A stretch of 64,000 bases of DNA from Chrysemys picta bellii. Lineage: Eukaryota > Chordata > Testudines > Emydidae. Location of the stretch: assembly GCF_011386835.1 (NCBI RefSeq), contig NC_088795.1, forward strand, positions 14,985,441 through 15,049,440, given 5' to 3'. This document shows, one piece after another, positions 1-11,697 of this stretch (positions within the stretch are counted from its first letter, which is position 1; every line of letters starts with the position of its first letter). Position numbers and translations under genes: made by a program. A model generated the notes under the pieces. It searched no databases and was not told where the DNA came from. It saw only the letters and a program-made list of their open reading frames with translations.

Positions 1-455
1 TCCAGGGGCAGTCAGGGGACAGGGAAAAGGGGTGTTTGGATGGGGCAGGGCTCCCAGGAGGGGCAGTCAGGAAGAAGGGGGGGTTGAATGGGGCAGTGAG
101 GGGCAGCGGTGGGGGGCAGTTAGGGGCAGGGGGTCTGGGGATGGTCAGGGAGAAGAGGTGGTTGGATGGGGCAGGAGTCCCAGGGGGGCAGTCAGGAAGG
201 AGAGGGTGGGTTGGATAGAGTAGCAGGAGGCAGTTAGGGGCAGGGCATCCGGAAGCGGTCAGGGGACAGAGAGCGGGGGGGGGGGAGGGGTTGGATGGGG
301 CAGGATTCCTGGGGCGAGAAGCAGGGGGGTCAGATAGGGGGCAGGGGCCGGACCATGCCTGGCTGTTTGGGGAGGCACAGCCTCCGCTAAGCAGCCCTCC
401 ATACAATTTCTGAAACCCGATGCGGCCCTTGGGCCAAAAAGTTTGCCCACCCCTG
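1..455 (-). mobile_element. Partial hAT-like element with G-rich minisatellite interior
   Basis: The right end (about 430-455) is the reverse complement of the CAGGGGTGGGCAAACT terminus seen complete at 23070 and 31290. The interior (1-330) is a G-rich, imperfect tandem array built on ggatggggcagg…cccagg…gggcagtcagg. The left end lies before base 1, so the TSD cannot be tested. Confidence 0.7.
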
Positions 456-1134
456 CTTTATACAGTTGCTGAGCAAGGTGTGTCATGTGTGGGATTCTTC
501 CGTGGAGAGACGCTGCAAGAGTGGACATTTCCGTCTAAACTCTCCCCACTATCCCCACCCCTAGCGTACTGCTTAATCCTCATTCCTATATACCCAAAAA
601 CTCACCTTGCACGGCCGAGGAAGCTATTTCTGGATATCAGAATTAATCCCTCTCTGTTCTAGAGAGTTGATGGCATATCCCCTTCATGGTAGGTATTGGA
701 GCTATTTTGACTTTCCTGGATGCTAATCTGGCCTTTATTAATCAAACTTGATGGACATGCTAATTCTGTAATATAACTAAAGTCATGCCCATCTAATAAG
801 CTGGCGTTGTGCCCCGTCAGGTGGTAACATACCAGTGTTTCCTGGGGACAGGCGAAGAAGCACAGTCTGCAGAACATGGAAAGTAACATTTCTCCTGCAA
901 GACCACCGTCGTGGCAGACACATTCAGGTCACAGGCTTCATTATTAGTGGTCATAGCTAACACTTACAGCAGTTACGCCATCACCCACAGCCTTTCTCCT
1001 CTGTCCCATTTTCCAGTGCATCCCAGGATTGGGAAGGTGGCACATGGATGTGTTTGGTATGTGCGTCTTGCTAACCAGTAGATTTCTCAGGCTGGTAGCA
1101 TGGAAGTGGTAGTTAGAGCAGAAGCTGGCAACCT

Positions 1135-1400
1135 TGTCTACATGGAAAGTAGCACTGGTTTAACTTAAGGTGTGAATTCAAGCTGATTCTAGCTAAACTA
1201 ATGCAAAACGCTGTGTAAACACTGATTTCAGTTTAGGAATGACTCATATTAGTTCAATTTAAGATGATTAGGAACACATTTAAGCTAAGCCAAAACAAGA
1301 CACACTTAAGTCAAAATAAGACTGTCCACGCAGCCTATTTCACTGGTTTAACTGTATGAGTTTAAAAGCCAATTTAAATTAAACCAATGCTACCCTCTTG
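1135..1400. repeat. Decayed palindromic DNA repeat (ttaaaccagtg type)
   Basis: Opposed copies of gtttaact…/…ttaaaccaatgc flank an AT-rich core, the layout of an old MITE. A related fragment lies near 8425-8510. No TSD resolved. Confidence 0.4.
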
Positions 1401-1434
1401 TGAAGACAAAGCCCTGGGCCTCAGTTGGCCTGGT

Positions 1435-1590
1435 TTCTATCCCCAGCTCTTCCACAGGCTTGCTGTGTGAATTTTGGACAAATCCCTTATCCTCTCGGGG
1501 CATAAATTTCCCCGTCTATAAAATGGAGATAAGAGTAATCGCCACTTTTGTAAAGCTCTTAGAGTTCCTTGAATAAAAGACATGTTATGA
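1435..1590 (+). repeat. MIR/CORE-SINE fragment
   Basis: Order of motifs is MIR-like: tgtgtgaattttggacaaat…ccttatcctct…cccgtctataaaatgg. Confidence 0.65.
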
Positions 1591-2044
1591 GCAAGATCAT
1601 CGACTGGTGGAAACTGACCTGTATCTCCATGGAGTTACTCATCTCTTGAGGGGAACAACTATATTTCTATAGGCTCCATCTGCTCTTCTGTTTGGAGTCT
1701 AAAATGATTTTTTTCCCCTTCAGCAGTGGATGTACATCACACTTCCCTACTGGTTTGCAGTCCTCCCTTTTGCTCAGCATCTGTGTGCTGCTAGCAGCTT
1801 GCAAAGGTGTGAGAGTTAAGTGGTGTGTTAAAGGTCTTTGCATGAGGGCTAGACTTGGTATTCATGCTCTGGTGCAAAACAGGAAGAACAACAGAGAACG
1901 CTGAACAGGGCCTTTCAGCATGAATCAGCTGCGAGCACAGAAACAGCCCTCAAGGAAGACAGAGGGCAAAAAGGGGGGGAACGGGTCACTAAGGGATGAG
2001 CGTTAGGTACCGAAAGGATGGGAATTCAGCTTTTGAACTGACTG

Positions 2045-2180
2045 ATTTCCTCTTGGGCCTGATTTTTCCTCCATTGGGTCTCCTCGCTTTCCGTAGTGGA
2101 AATCAAGAGTACCTCCGTGAAAGTCAGTGGTGTGGTACTGGTGTGAGTGAGTGGAGAATCAGGCCCTTTGACTCCTGTAG
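2045..2180. repeat. Palindromic interspersed repeat copy
   Basis: gggcctgatttttcctcc on the left pairs with gtggagaatcaggcccttt on the right, the layout of the dispersed palindromes found across this window. The 152-codon ORF over it is therefore not taken as a gene. Confidence 0.45.
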
Positions 2181-2789
2181 AATTACTCCAGATGTACATC
2201 AGTGTGAGCAGAGAGACAGGCCCATAGAGTGCAGTGGGTGCTGGGCTGCAGAGCTAGGTCCGGTGTGTCTGGTTGTGTGGTTATCACAATACCGGAGAGA
2301 ATGCACAGAGGAGGAAAATGGTTATTCCCCTTGCTGTAACGTGAGCTTTATAAAAGCAGTGAACTTTTTACCTCCTATTATCAATGCTCCATTTGATCTG
2401 CTCAGGACTGTAGAGTGGCTACAAACTAGGCAGAGACTTTTGTTTTTAATCTAAATCCAGAACGAAGCTGCCTCTCCCAGCTGAGCAAGGAATCAGGTCC
2501 TCTCCATCCGCTAGTAGCCCAGTGACAGGAGGAGCAGGGATGGGGAGGCAGAGCAGAGCCTGACCTGGGAATACTAGATCCATTTTCAAACTGGAGGGAG
2601 CCTTCTGAGCCATTGAAATGCAAATACAGCCCTGAACGCCTTGAGCCAATCCGAGCAGGTTTCTTGTGGGATTACCTGAGACTGGGAGGGAACAAGGAGA
2701 GGGTTGGATGATCATTTAGGAGCTGTGAAAAGTGTTGTGCTTTCCTGACCAGCTCTGGATATGCTGCAGCAAATATGTGTGTGAGTTAT

Positions 2790-3138
2790 GCTTCCTGTCA
2801 GGGCAGTTTGTCAACTGCATAGTCGGCTTCTCGCATGCTGGCTTGCCTTAAATCCACTTTGGATGCCGGATCACAGCAAATACGACTGCACCGAGGCACT
2901 GCCGCTTGACAAACCGTGGAGAGAGGGACTGCAGAGAGTAGGCTATTGTTGCAGAGTCTCCTGAAATACCCCCCTCGAGAAGCAATGCCTCCCTCTCTCA
3001 CTGGAGCAGTGGTAGGGCTGCAGCCTCCTCAGGGAGTGGGTCGCCAAAAGATTTGAACTTGGGCTTTTGACAGGATTCTGGGGGGCTCCTGTGTCCTTGC
3101 CTGGGGCTGGCACCAGAGGATTTATTTTAGGAATGGTA
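2790..3138 (+). promoter_or_regulatory. Speculative alternative first exon ending ATG|GTAAGT
   Basis: A repeat-poor stretch ends in ttaggaatg followed by a strong donor gtaagtgctgg at 3139. If spliced to the exon at 32713 the ATG would run out of frame to a stop, so it could only be a 5'-UTR exon for a transcript starting at a later Met. No TATA box or initiator was identified. It is a candidate only. Confidence 0.15.
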
Positions 3139-5358
3139 AGTGCTGGCTCGGGGATGGGGTGTTTGGAGAGATCCGTACAAATTCTGAGAACTTGGAGGGT
3201 TATTTTTCTTTCCCCTAATGCCTGAAAGAAACAGAAAATCCCTGTATTTGCAATGGAAGTGTCTGGGGCAGCCAGAGCTGGGGTACTAAGCTTTGTGTGT
3301 AGAAGGATTCTCTCTAATGTTAGTGGCTTATTTTGAGAGGTTTGGTCAAGGAGGAGCCTATGACTTTAACTATGGTTAATTATTTGCCAAGACAATGTTT
3401 TCACCTACAGCTAGAGAGAGAGAGATACAGTTCGATGCTGAGAGACTCATTGTGACAGAAACTCTGATTTTCCTCTCATGTATACTGGTGTAAATCAAGA
3501 ATAACGCCACTCACATCAAGAGTTACACTAGTGTAAAACTGGGGTGAGACCAGAGTGAGGTCTGTTGTTATTAATGTCTCGTTCTGGAGGTAGAAAGCAA
3601 CTAGCCTTTTTTTTTTTTTTAAAGCAAAACAAAGAAAATTGTTCATCTTGATTATAAGGAAACTCTTAAATATCAGGGGCCCAACTCATCCAGTGAAATC
3701 AGTGTGGTCTCACCACTAGGGATAAATGTGGCCTGAGGAATGTGTTGTTTAGTTTCATTTGAAAAAAAATGCTTTGACATTTTGCTTCTTGGAATGTTTT
3801 AAAATAACAACATTTGATCAAGTTGTAGCATTTTTCCTGCTTCACTGTGTCATCTGTACGTTTCAGAGAAGGAGGAAATTTAAGTATATTTTAGGGCCTG
3901 TTTTCCTGAGCAGACCCGACATAATACAAGTTGAAAATCCCAGCCAAGTTCAACAGAGACAAAATGATACAAATGTATCATAGTAGTTCAGTTATCTAGA
4001 TTGTTAGTCTTTGATGGCCACTAGAGGGACAATACAGTTATCTTCCTGAAAGGAGTTATAGTCATAAAACAGAACATGAGAAAATGAGTTGAGGTCTTTT
4101 GTGTGCATTTAACATATTGTCATATTACTGCTTATTATATATCATAGCTTGTTAATACCACCTAAACAAAACAGCTTAAAAATCTTATCCAGCGGTGCTG
4201 TTCACCTCAATTTTGCCTCTTTGATTACAACATAGTTTTAGCAGAGGATGTGTGTTTGTTTGCTAGGTCAGATATATGCTACCCTTGTGAGTAAGAGTTT
4301 TATTTTTACATTTTGAAATTTGAAACCTTAGACTTTAAGAAGAGTCGATGAATGAGCAGTGCTTGTCAAAGATACAAGATCAGATATAGCCCCATGCTAG
4401 TAAAGTATTTAGTTTTCAGATCTAATTTTTCCTTTCATTTCATAATTTTAGTCCTCTATGCTCCATTATCTGTGCATCCAAAACTCCCAGGGACCTCAGT
4501 GGGAGGGAAGGGAATGCAGGATTAGGCCCTTAATTAACATACTTTGCTGGGATCTTCAATATGAAATCTTGCTCCAAAGATAGCGATTCCCCAGATGTGA
4601 TTCAATTCACTTCTTCCTGTTTGGACAACCTTCCCACCTTCAGAGCCACATAAATCCCCTTTTGTGTCATATTTGTAAACTTTCATGTCGTGTATCGGCA
4701 GACCAGTGAGAACTCTGATATAGTGGTAGTAAGGACTCTGTAAGTCTAACATTGTTAGGCATCTCAGTGTGCTAGGTGTAACACATGTCTGAGAGCAGAA
4801 TTTATTGAGACAAAATTGAATGGCTGTTTTTTGTTCCCTAAGTCATATAATTCGGCACTTTTAATCAATCAGCAATCTTCTTCTGAGTAAGCCTCCACAG
4901 ATCTCCTTGGCACATGACCTCTATTTGTTTGTGCTTTCCTACAGATCCCAATGGCAACAGTAAAAGCTGCCACAGCATATCCTACCTTAGGGCTTGTAGT
5001 GAGGTCCACAGGGCCTGATGTATTCCTTGGGTTCTGTTGGCAGAAGCTCTGTGGAGAGATGCAGTGGTACAAGCTACCCATTTCTCCCCCTACCCCTTTC
5101 CCACTGTGGGTGCCCAGAAAACCAGGCTTGCTCTGCCCACAAAGTCATGTCCTGTGATTTAAAGGGATACAATGGTATTTAAGTGCAGCACTGGCAATCA
5201 ACCTTCTTTGTAAGAAACTTTAAAGAAATGTGACCCATAGACCTGGTTTCCTCTTCCGCACGTCCCTCCACTTTGTTTTTCCTATTATAGATCAGGTAGT
5301 TTCTTTTTCCATTCCCTCTTTCCCTCCATCCACTTATATCCCTTCCTCTCCCCTAGAT

Positions 5359-5741
5359 CAGTGGTTCTGGTACCCCTGGAGGTACTCCAGGGGGTACATC
5401 AACTCAGTTAGATATTTGCCTACTTTTACAACAGGCTACACAAAAAGCACTAGCGAAGTCCGAACAAACTAAAATTTCAGACAATGACTTGTCCATACGG
5501 CTCTCTATACTATACACTGAAATGTAAGTACAAGATTTATATTCCAATCAATTTTTTTTAATGATATGGTAGAAATGAGAAAGTAAGCAATGTGTCAGTA
5601 ACAGTGTGGCTGTGACACTTTTGTATTTTTATGTCTGATTTTGTAAGCAAGTAGTTTTTAAGCGAGGTGAAACTTGGGGTACGCAAGACACATCAGACTC
5701 CTACAAGGGGTACAGTAGTCTGGAAAGGTTGAGAACCTCTG
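5359..5741 (+). mobile_element. Non-autonomous hAT element, 383 bp, perfect 8-bp TSD
   Basis: Ends CAGTGGTTCT and AGAACCTCTG form short terminal inverted repeats. The 8-bp duplication ccctagat flanks both sides (5351-5358 and 5742-5749). The interior is non-coding. It resembles the gtac-rich elements common in turtle genomes. Confidence 0.9.
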
Positions 5742-6933
5742 CCCTAGATAGAGAGCAGTCAGAAGACAATCTTTTTGCCTATATTGTCCATCTCCTGCAT
5801 CTCCCCAAAGCTCTGTCTTTCTCTATCATGTATGGCTTTTTAAATTATCTGCCCACGTTTTTCTCTCCACTCCCATCCCCCAGAGCTGCTCACCAGCCCT
5901 CATGTACCTGCTCTGCAAGCTCACTCACATGAAACCATTCTAGCAGGTGCCCATCCATCCACCCACTCACATGCCACTCTGCATGTATGCACCCAACCAC
6001 TGGTCCACAGACCCATATGCACCCACTCAAACACGCATGTACTCATCCACTACCTGAACCCACATAAACTCACACTCACATATAGTTCTATGCAGCCAGC
6101 CACTCACTGGTTCATTTCTGGGTTCCCCTCCAATTAACTGAGCACCACTTCCTGTGCCACTCTGCTCCCATCCCCCTCTCTTAAAGCAACAGCAGCCCCT
6201 GGGCTGCTCTGCTCCCAACTTGCTTCCTGTAGCTGCTCTGCTCCCTGGGTCCCAGCCAGCCCACTCCTCTGCTCCAAACGGCTGCTTGCTCCAGGCAAGC
6301 AGGTGAATGAGGCATTCAGGCCCTGTGCATTTCCTCAACAGTATGGGCTTAATCTCCTGGTCCTATTGAAAACATTGGGGAGTTTTTTCATTGACTGCAG
6401 TGGGAGCAGGATCAAGGTATAAAGGTTGGGGAGCGGAAACCCTTTGAACGAGACATGAAGCCTAGTCCAACAAGCCCCTGGGAGACGTCATTGTGCCCTC
6501 ACAGGTCCAGACCGGATACTCACATGAGTAGAGTTGCCCCTGGTCCTATCATCCCTTTTCTGAGGTAGCTGTCCTGCGAAATCTGCCAGCTGTCCAGTTT
6601 TATGGGCTCAGGACCATTCCCCATGTCCCCTTTTTTTGTACCTCGGAGGTGGCAGCTCTATACGTGAGCAAAGTTTAGAGAATCAGGTCGTCCCTGGCGC
6701 TTGCTGAGTGGCAGTTAGTGCCCTTTGGGTAAGATCCTGGGAAAGAAGCAAACTCAATATGGACCAATCCTGGCTGGCGTTTCAGTGATTGCAGAGGCTT
6801 TTCTTCCAGAACCCAACACATCATTAGCTGAGATTTAAAGCCTTTCCAAGAAGTCAGGGGTTGAATGTGCAGTAAACTCCGCACCAGTATCCTTCCCATC
6901 CTTCTGCCCACGGGGCTGCCATTGAAGGGAGTG

Positions 6934-6966
6934 AGCATTTCCTTTCTCTCGGCGCGTACTGTACCG
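6934..6966 (+). repeat. 33-bp direct repeat, copy 1
   Basis: agcatttcctttctct…ggcgcgtactgtac…; matches 8782-8814 with two differences. No family recognised. Confidence 0.7.
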
Positions 6967-7234
6967 GAGTGAGAGTCCTGCATACGGATTGAAAGGCAGG
7001 GAGTAATCCCGTGCCGGCAATGAAATGCAGCTAAAAATCCTGGGAGTCATGAAGGTTTTTTTAAATACCCTAGATTCCCAGGCAAAGAGAAAACAAAAGG
7101 ACGCCAGCCTTGCTCCTGCTCCCACCGCAATTGGGAGGAGGTTAGTCATCGAAAGCAAGAAGAGCATGGTCTGACCCAATGCAATACACTGCTCGAAGAC
7201 ACTCGACATTCTTTACTTAGACAGGAGCCATCTT

Positions 7235-7335
7235 GTTGTCCTGTGTTTGTACAGCGCCTAGCACAAAGGGGTCCTGCTCCAGGACTGGGGCTCCCAGGTG
7301 CCATGGCAACACAAATAATAAATATAAAAATTGAT
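7235..7335 (+). repeat. MIR/CORE-SINE 3' end
   Basis: gtttgtacagcgcctagcac followed by ggggct…caggtgcc and an aataataaata tail, typical of the 3' portion shared with copies at 11600 and 18108. Confidence 0.65.
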
Positions 7336-7554
7336 ATATTTAATTGATATATTCAGTTGTAATTCGTGCTTCTGGCAGATGTTACTGTTTGCCTGTTAAT
7401 GTCTGTTGACTCAAACTGGGAAGTACAAAGGGTTTGTCTTAACTGTGTGAGGTGCAGAGAAACCATCTGCTGGCATCTGACCTCTGGGCACCCCACAGAG
7501 ACTGCTCGTGGAAGGGATTGGCTGGAAAGTTAAATGACACATTTTTCAGTGGGC

Positions 7555-7935
7555 CCTAATTTGAAAGAGCATTTAAGCACCTGCTTAATTTTAAGCATCT
7601 AAGTAATCCAATCCCTAGGCAGCAGCGTCCCATTGTGATGTCAATGGAATTTGAGCAGGAGCTTAAAGGTAAGAATGAGCATAAGTGCTTTGCTGAGGAG
7701 GGTCATGATTCAGCAAGGTACTTAAGCACGTGCCTAACTTTAAGCACGGGGAGGCTACTCAAGGGCTTGCAGTTAGGAGTGTGTTTAAAGACCTTGCTGA
7801 ATCAAGCCCTCGGTATGGACTTCAATCCGTACCTAAAGTTAAGCATATGCTTAAATATTTTGCCGACTCAGGGGCTAAGAAATATTTTAATAAGTCCAGT
7901 TATATCGGACCTGATCCTGCAAACCTTTGATCATG
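7555..7935. repeat. Palindromic repeats of the cttaagcac/gatcctgca type
   Basis: Repeated opposed modules (cacctgcttaattttaagc, cttaagcacgtgcctaac, aagttaagcatatgctta, gacctgatcctgcaa) mark one or two decayed copies of a dispersed palindromic family. Two overlapping ORFs here are repeat-derived. Confidence 0.55.
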
Positions 7936-8781
7936 TGAGTAGTCCTCCATACTCACAATAGGCCCCTTGACTTTTATGGGACTACTGGAGCAAGGAAAGG
8001 CAACTTGTGTGACTAATGGTTTGCTGGATCAGGCACACTAAATTCACAATATATATAATATAATAATGGGGGGAAATGAAAATATATTCTGTAAGCTAAA
8101 AGAAGAAACCCTGTTATATGCAATCAATTTGCCCCATTTGAGGATCTGGCCTAAGGTCTATGATACATCAGGTGTTTGAAATTAAACATAGATTTATATT
8201 TAAAAATGTTTAATTGCTGATTTCCCAAAATAACCCCTTATCAAAGTGAAGCTAATGTATGTTCTTGTGCATTCCTGTGGTAATATAGCTTGAGGGCCTG
8301 ATTCTCACTTACACTAAGGCACCTTTGCACTGCTCTGGCAGTGTGAACGGGTGTTAAAATGGGGATAAATGTCATACACCAAATGAAGAAGAAGAAGAAT
8401 CCCTATTTACATGTGTTCATGGGGGTTTGCACCAGTTTAAATTGATTTGTAAAACTTTTTGAGTTAAACCAGTGCAATCTTTGCTTCTGGACAAGGCCCA
8501 AATCGAAGGGCCCTCGGAGGCTGCTCTTCAAAAGTTGGGATTTCACAGACCACTGCTTTCTCAGCCATGATGTTTGACAGCATCCTGTAAATCTACCCAT
8601 TGTGTGACCTCAAATACCATGGCACTTCCCCCCGTTTTGACAGTGGCAATTAAACAAAAGACGAATGCCCGCCCACCCCCACTGCCCTGGGAGAGCATTG
8701 GTGGTGAGCGCCAAGTAGCATCCGTCCTGACAAGAAGATTGAAAAGGTTGCAAATGTCAGATTTTTAGACAAGTCCTGGCC

Positions 8782-8814
8782 AGCATTTCCTTTCTCTTGG
8801 CGCGTACTGTACTG
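8782..8814 (+). repeat. 33-bp direct repeat, copy 2
   Basis: Partner of 6934-6966, 1.85 kb apart, in the same orientation. Confidence 0.7.
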
Positions 8815-9172
8815 ATAGGAGACAGGCTGTCATTACAAGTGCCACTCTGGATTAATAATAGTCACTGAGACGGACATTCCAGAAGTGTGCATGGACTGTT
8901 CACAAGCATTCGAAAGGAAATCTGCAGCGCGATTGGTTGTTTTATCCACTGGCTAGCGGCACAGAATGATATAAATAACCGCACTGTGATTAACAATGAT
9001 AAACAACCCTCCCCTTTGCCCCCTCCAGTGCTGGCTGTATAAGATGTCCAAGGGCATCACTGCAATTTAACTTGCTGCTGCTGAGCAAATGTCTTGTTTA
9101 GTGGCGATGATGTAGCAAATGCTTAACCCTACCTGTGTGACAACCACCTCTCTGTTTACTTGCCATGGCTTG

Positions 9173-9290
9173 AATCATCGTCATGGAGGGCTGGAAGGGA
9201 ACTCAAGAGATCATCTAGTCCAGCCCTTCCCTCCTACTCCCCCAGGCAGGATTAAGTAGAGCTAGACCTCCCCTGACAGATGTGTGTTTA
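9173..9290 (-). mobile_element. CR1 LINE 3' end fragment
   Basis: On the + strand: ggaggg-ctggaagggaactc-aagagatcatctagtccag, the antisense of the CR1 3'-UTR also present at 20644 and 39573. 5' truncated. Confidence 0.75.
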
Positions 9291-9522
9291 AGGCCTGGTT
9301 TACACTTAAAAGTTGGATCATAGCTGCGGGCACTCGGGGTATGACAAATTCCCACCCCTGAGCATCATTGCTCTGCTGAAGAATTTGTCCATCGGCCTAG
9401 CTACCGCCACTCGGAGAGATGGGTTACTTGCAGCAACAGAACCCCCCACCCTTTCATCATTGTAGGAAGCATCTATGCTATGACACTGCTGCTGTAAGCA
9501 CCCGCAGTATAGACATGCCCCC
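9290..9522. mobile_element. MITE-like DNA repeat (ggcctggtttacac…tagacatgccc)
   Basis: Ends ggcctggtttacac and tatagacatgccc are weak inverted repeats, and the interior holds further short palindromes. It fits a turtle DNA-transposon MITE; the family name is uncertain. Confidence 0.55.
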
Positions 9523-9699
9523 CCCTCCCCTGCCTTCTTCAGTTACCACCAGTACTTTGTTTTTAAGGAGGACTTGGTTGCCAGTGGTTTTTAGGCGGGA
9601 AAAGGTTATTACGTATTTATGCTGGAGGTGGTGCTGGCTGTCTGGGGCTCTGTTTAATTTTTTTAAAGTGGGATCTAAAGAAAATTAAACCAGATGAAA

Positions 9700-9823
9700 T
9701 AGGGTGACCAGACAGCAAGTGTGAAAAATCGGGACAGAGGGTGGGGGGTAATAGGAGCCTACATAAGAAAAAGCCCCAAATATTGGGACTGTCCCTATAA
9801 AATCGGGACATCTGGTCACCCTA
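9700..9823 (-). mobile_element. 124-bp MITE, TAGGGTGACCAGA termini, perfect 8-bp TSD
   Basis: TAGGGTGACCAGA and TCTGGTCACCCTA are perfect inverted ends. agatgaaa is duplicated at 9692-9699 and 9824-9831. The same element, also 124 bp but inverted, lies at 54407-54530. The 8-bp TSD indicates a hAT source. Confidence 0.92.
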
Positions 9824-9897
9824 AGATGAAATGGACTGGTTTTGATTTAATCGTATTTACATGAAATACAAAAATGCCTTTCTGGTAATAAAGGCGG

Positions 9898-9992
9898 GGG
9901 ACTTTCAAAAAGGCCCAGAGGATAAGGAGCACAATTCCCATTGTCAATGGCGTGTGTGCTTCTAAATCCCCTAGGTGCTTTTGATAACCTCC
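9898..9992. repeat. Palindromic repeat copy (actttcaaaa type)
   Basis: actttcaaaaaggccc…cccattgtcaatgg…aggtgcttttgataac, a decayed member of the ttttcaaaagtgct family. Confidence 0.45.
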
Positions 9993-10688
9993 CGAAAGCT
10001 TCCCGCTCGTTAAGCTACCTTAAAGAGGCATTGAGTATTTGATCAGACAATCCAAATAGTCGTGTCAGTTGTTCCTAAGTTGTGACCTGATGTGCATCAG
10101 GGGCTGGGCAGTCTTCAAATTCCATTGCAGCTATAGGCAGATGCACATGTGAAGTCAAACTCAGGTTCGTAGGCTTCAGGGTAAATTAAGCAAAAGCACA
10201 TGGTGACCATTACTACTAACGGCTGGCTCCTGGTACAGTTATAGCACTTCCAGCATGATGTGCCCTAGCTGTGCTGTGGCAGTTTAGATGGGTAGATGGG
10301 GCAAAGCTGTGTTATAATTATGTTCCAAAAACAATGCTACACCCCTAAAAGAGACCAGGGCTGAGGCATGATTCTCTTAACATTGTTATAACATGGTTTT
10401 ATCCCATCCGTGCAGCTCACACTAAACTATGTTACAATATGTCTGGGTCACCACTTTGTAACTCTATTTCCCGGCATCTTGGGCCATAGATTATTGCAAA
10501 ATAATAGGGTCCTGGCTATTTAAGACAATAACTTGTTATAACGCTGCTATCTAGGGCAGGGGCTGTGGTGGCCAGTGTTAAGGGAAGAAAGGAAATGCTT
10601 GCATAAAAGAAAACATATCTGACTTCAATGGGGTTGCATGGGTGTCACTGAAAGCAGAGCTGGCCCCACAGATTCGGAATACAATACG

Positions 10689-10780
10689 GGGCCAGATCCC
10701 CAGTTGGTGTAAATCAGCGTATTTTCATTGACTTTGAAGGAGGTACACTGGTTTTACACCAGTTGACGAACTGCCTCAGA
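10689..10780. repeat. Palindromic repeat copy (gatcctcagctggtgtaaat type)
   Basis: ccagatccccagttggtgta on the left pairs with tttacaccagttgacgaact on the right around cattgacttt. Confidence 0.6.
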
Positions 10781-10984
10781 TATTTTATTTCACAGACCAC
10801 GGACTACCATTCATACAGCTACAGCGTGTGCGTATTTAAACACAAATAAATAGACCTGCTTTGATCCACCTCAAAAAGGGGCCGAGAAGTCATAATAGTC
10901 TTTACCGCACTTGTGGGGGGTTGAAGTTCACAGTGCCCGTGGAGAAAGCAAAGAGGAATGCTTTTGTGCTGCCATGGGCTCAGG

Positions 10985-11135
10985 AAATCGGGGTTCACTA
11001 CCTGGCTGTGGCACAGAATTCCTTGGTCAAGTCATTTAACCTCTCTGGGCTCAAATCCCCTTCTGCAAAACTGAGATGAGCATCCATCCATTCCTCAGAG
11101 GAGTGCTAAATGGGAGTGGGAGGTTAAATCCACTG
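10985..11135 (+). repeat. MIR/CORE-SINE fragment
   Basis: tggtcaagtcatttaacctctctgggct split over cttctgcaaaactgagatgag: MIR core motif order. Confidence 0.65.
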
Positions 11136-11429
11136 GTGTCTCTGAGCTGCTCACATACTGTGGTGATGCGGGCCAGAGAGATGAAAAAGTGTGTGGTCTT
11201 GAAAAGCGCTGTATTGCAGGGCTAGAAAGGCATCCTATTTTTAAAAGAAATCATTGCACCATCTACTTTATCTCTGACAAATGTTGTGTGGTCAGGTTTT
11301 TTGTTAATATATGTAAGTAAAGTAGTTAGTTAGAAGGCGTAATTAGGTAAATTCTGAAGTGCTACTTTGTCTTCTTCTGTTGAGAGATTCCCTGTGGTTC
11401 AATAAGACAGCCCCAAAACTTGTCAGCGA

Positions 11430-11697
11430 AAGGATGGTTTTGTGGTTAAGATATTGGAGTGGGACTCAGGGAACCTGGGTTCAGCTCTTTGCCCTGCCAC
11501 AGACTGCGTGACTGTGGGTAAGTTGATTCCTCTCTCTGTGTACCAATTCCCCATCTGCAAAACAGGGCTGATAGTGGGTCCTCCCCACCACCTCTGTTGT
11601 CTATATAGACTGAACGTTTGCTATATGTTTGTACAAAACCTAGCACAGTGTGGTTCTGATCTCAGCTGGAGCCTCTAGGTATTACAGTAAATAAATA
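11430..11697 (+). repeat. Near full-length MIR/CORE-SINE
   Basis: Contains a tRNA-like head (gtggttaagatattgg…gggttc), the core (gtgactgtgggtaagttgat…ccatctgcaaaa) and the 3' end (tttgtacaaaacctagcaca…gcctctaggtatta). Confidence 0.75.

Noticed and set aside
1996..2454. 152-codon + strand ORF
   Set aside because: Covers a palindromic interspersed repeat and shows no recognisable domain or splice context.
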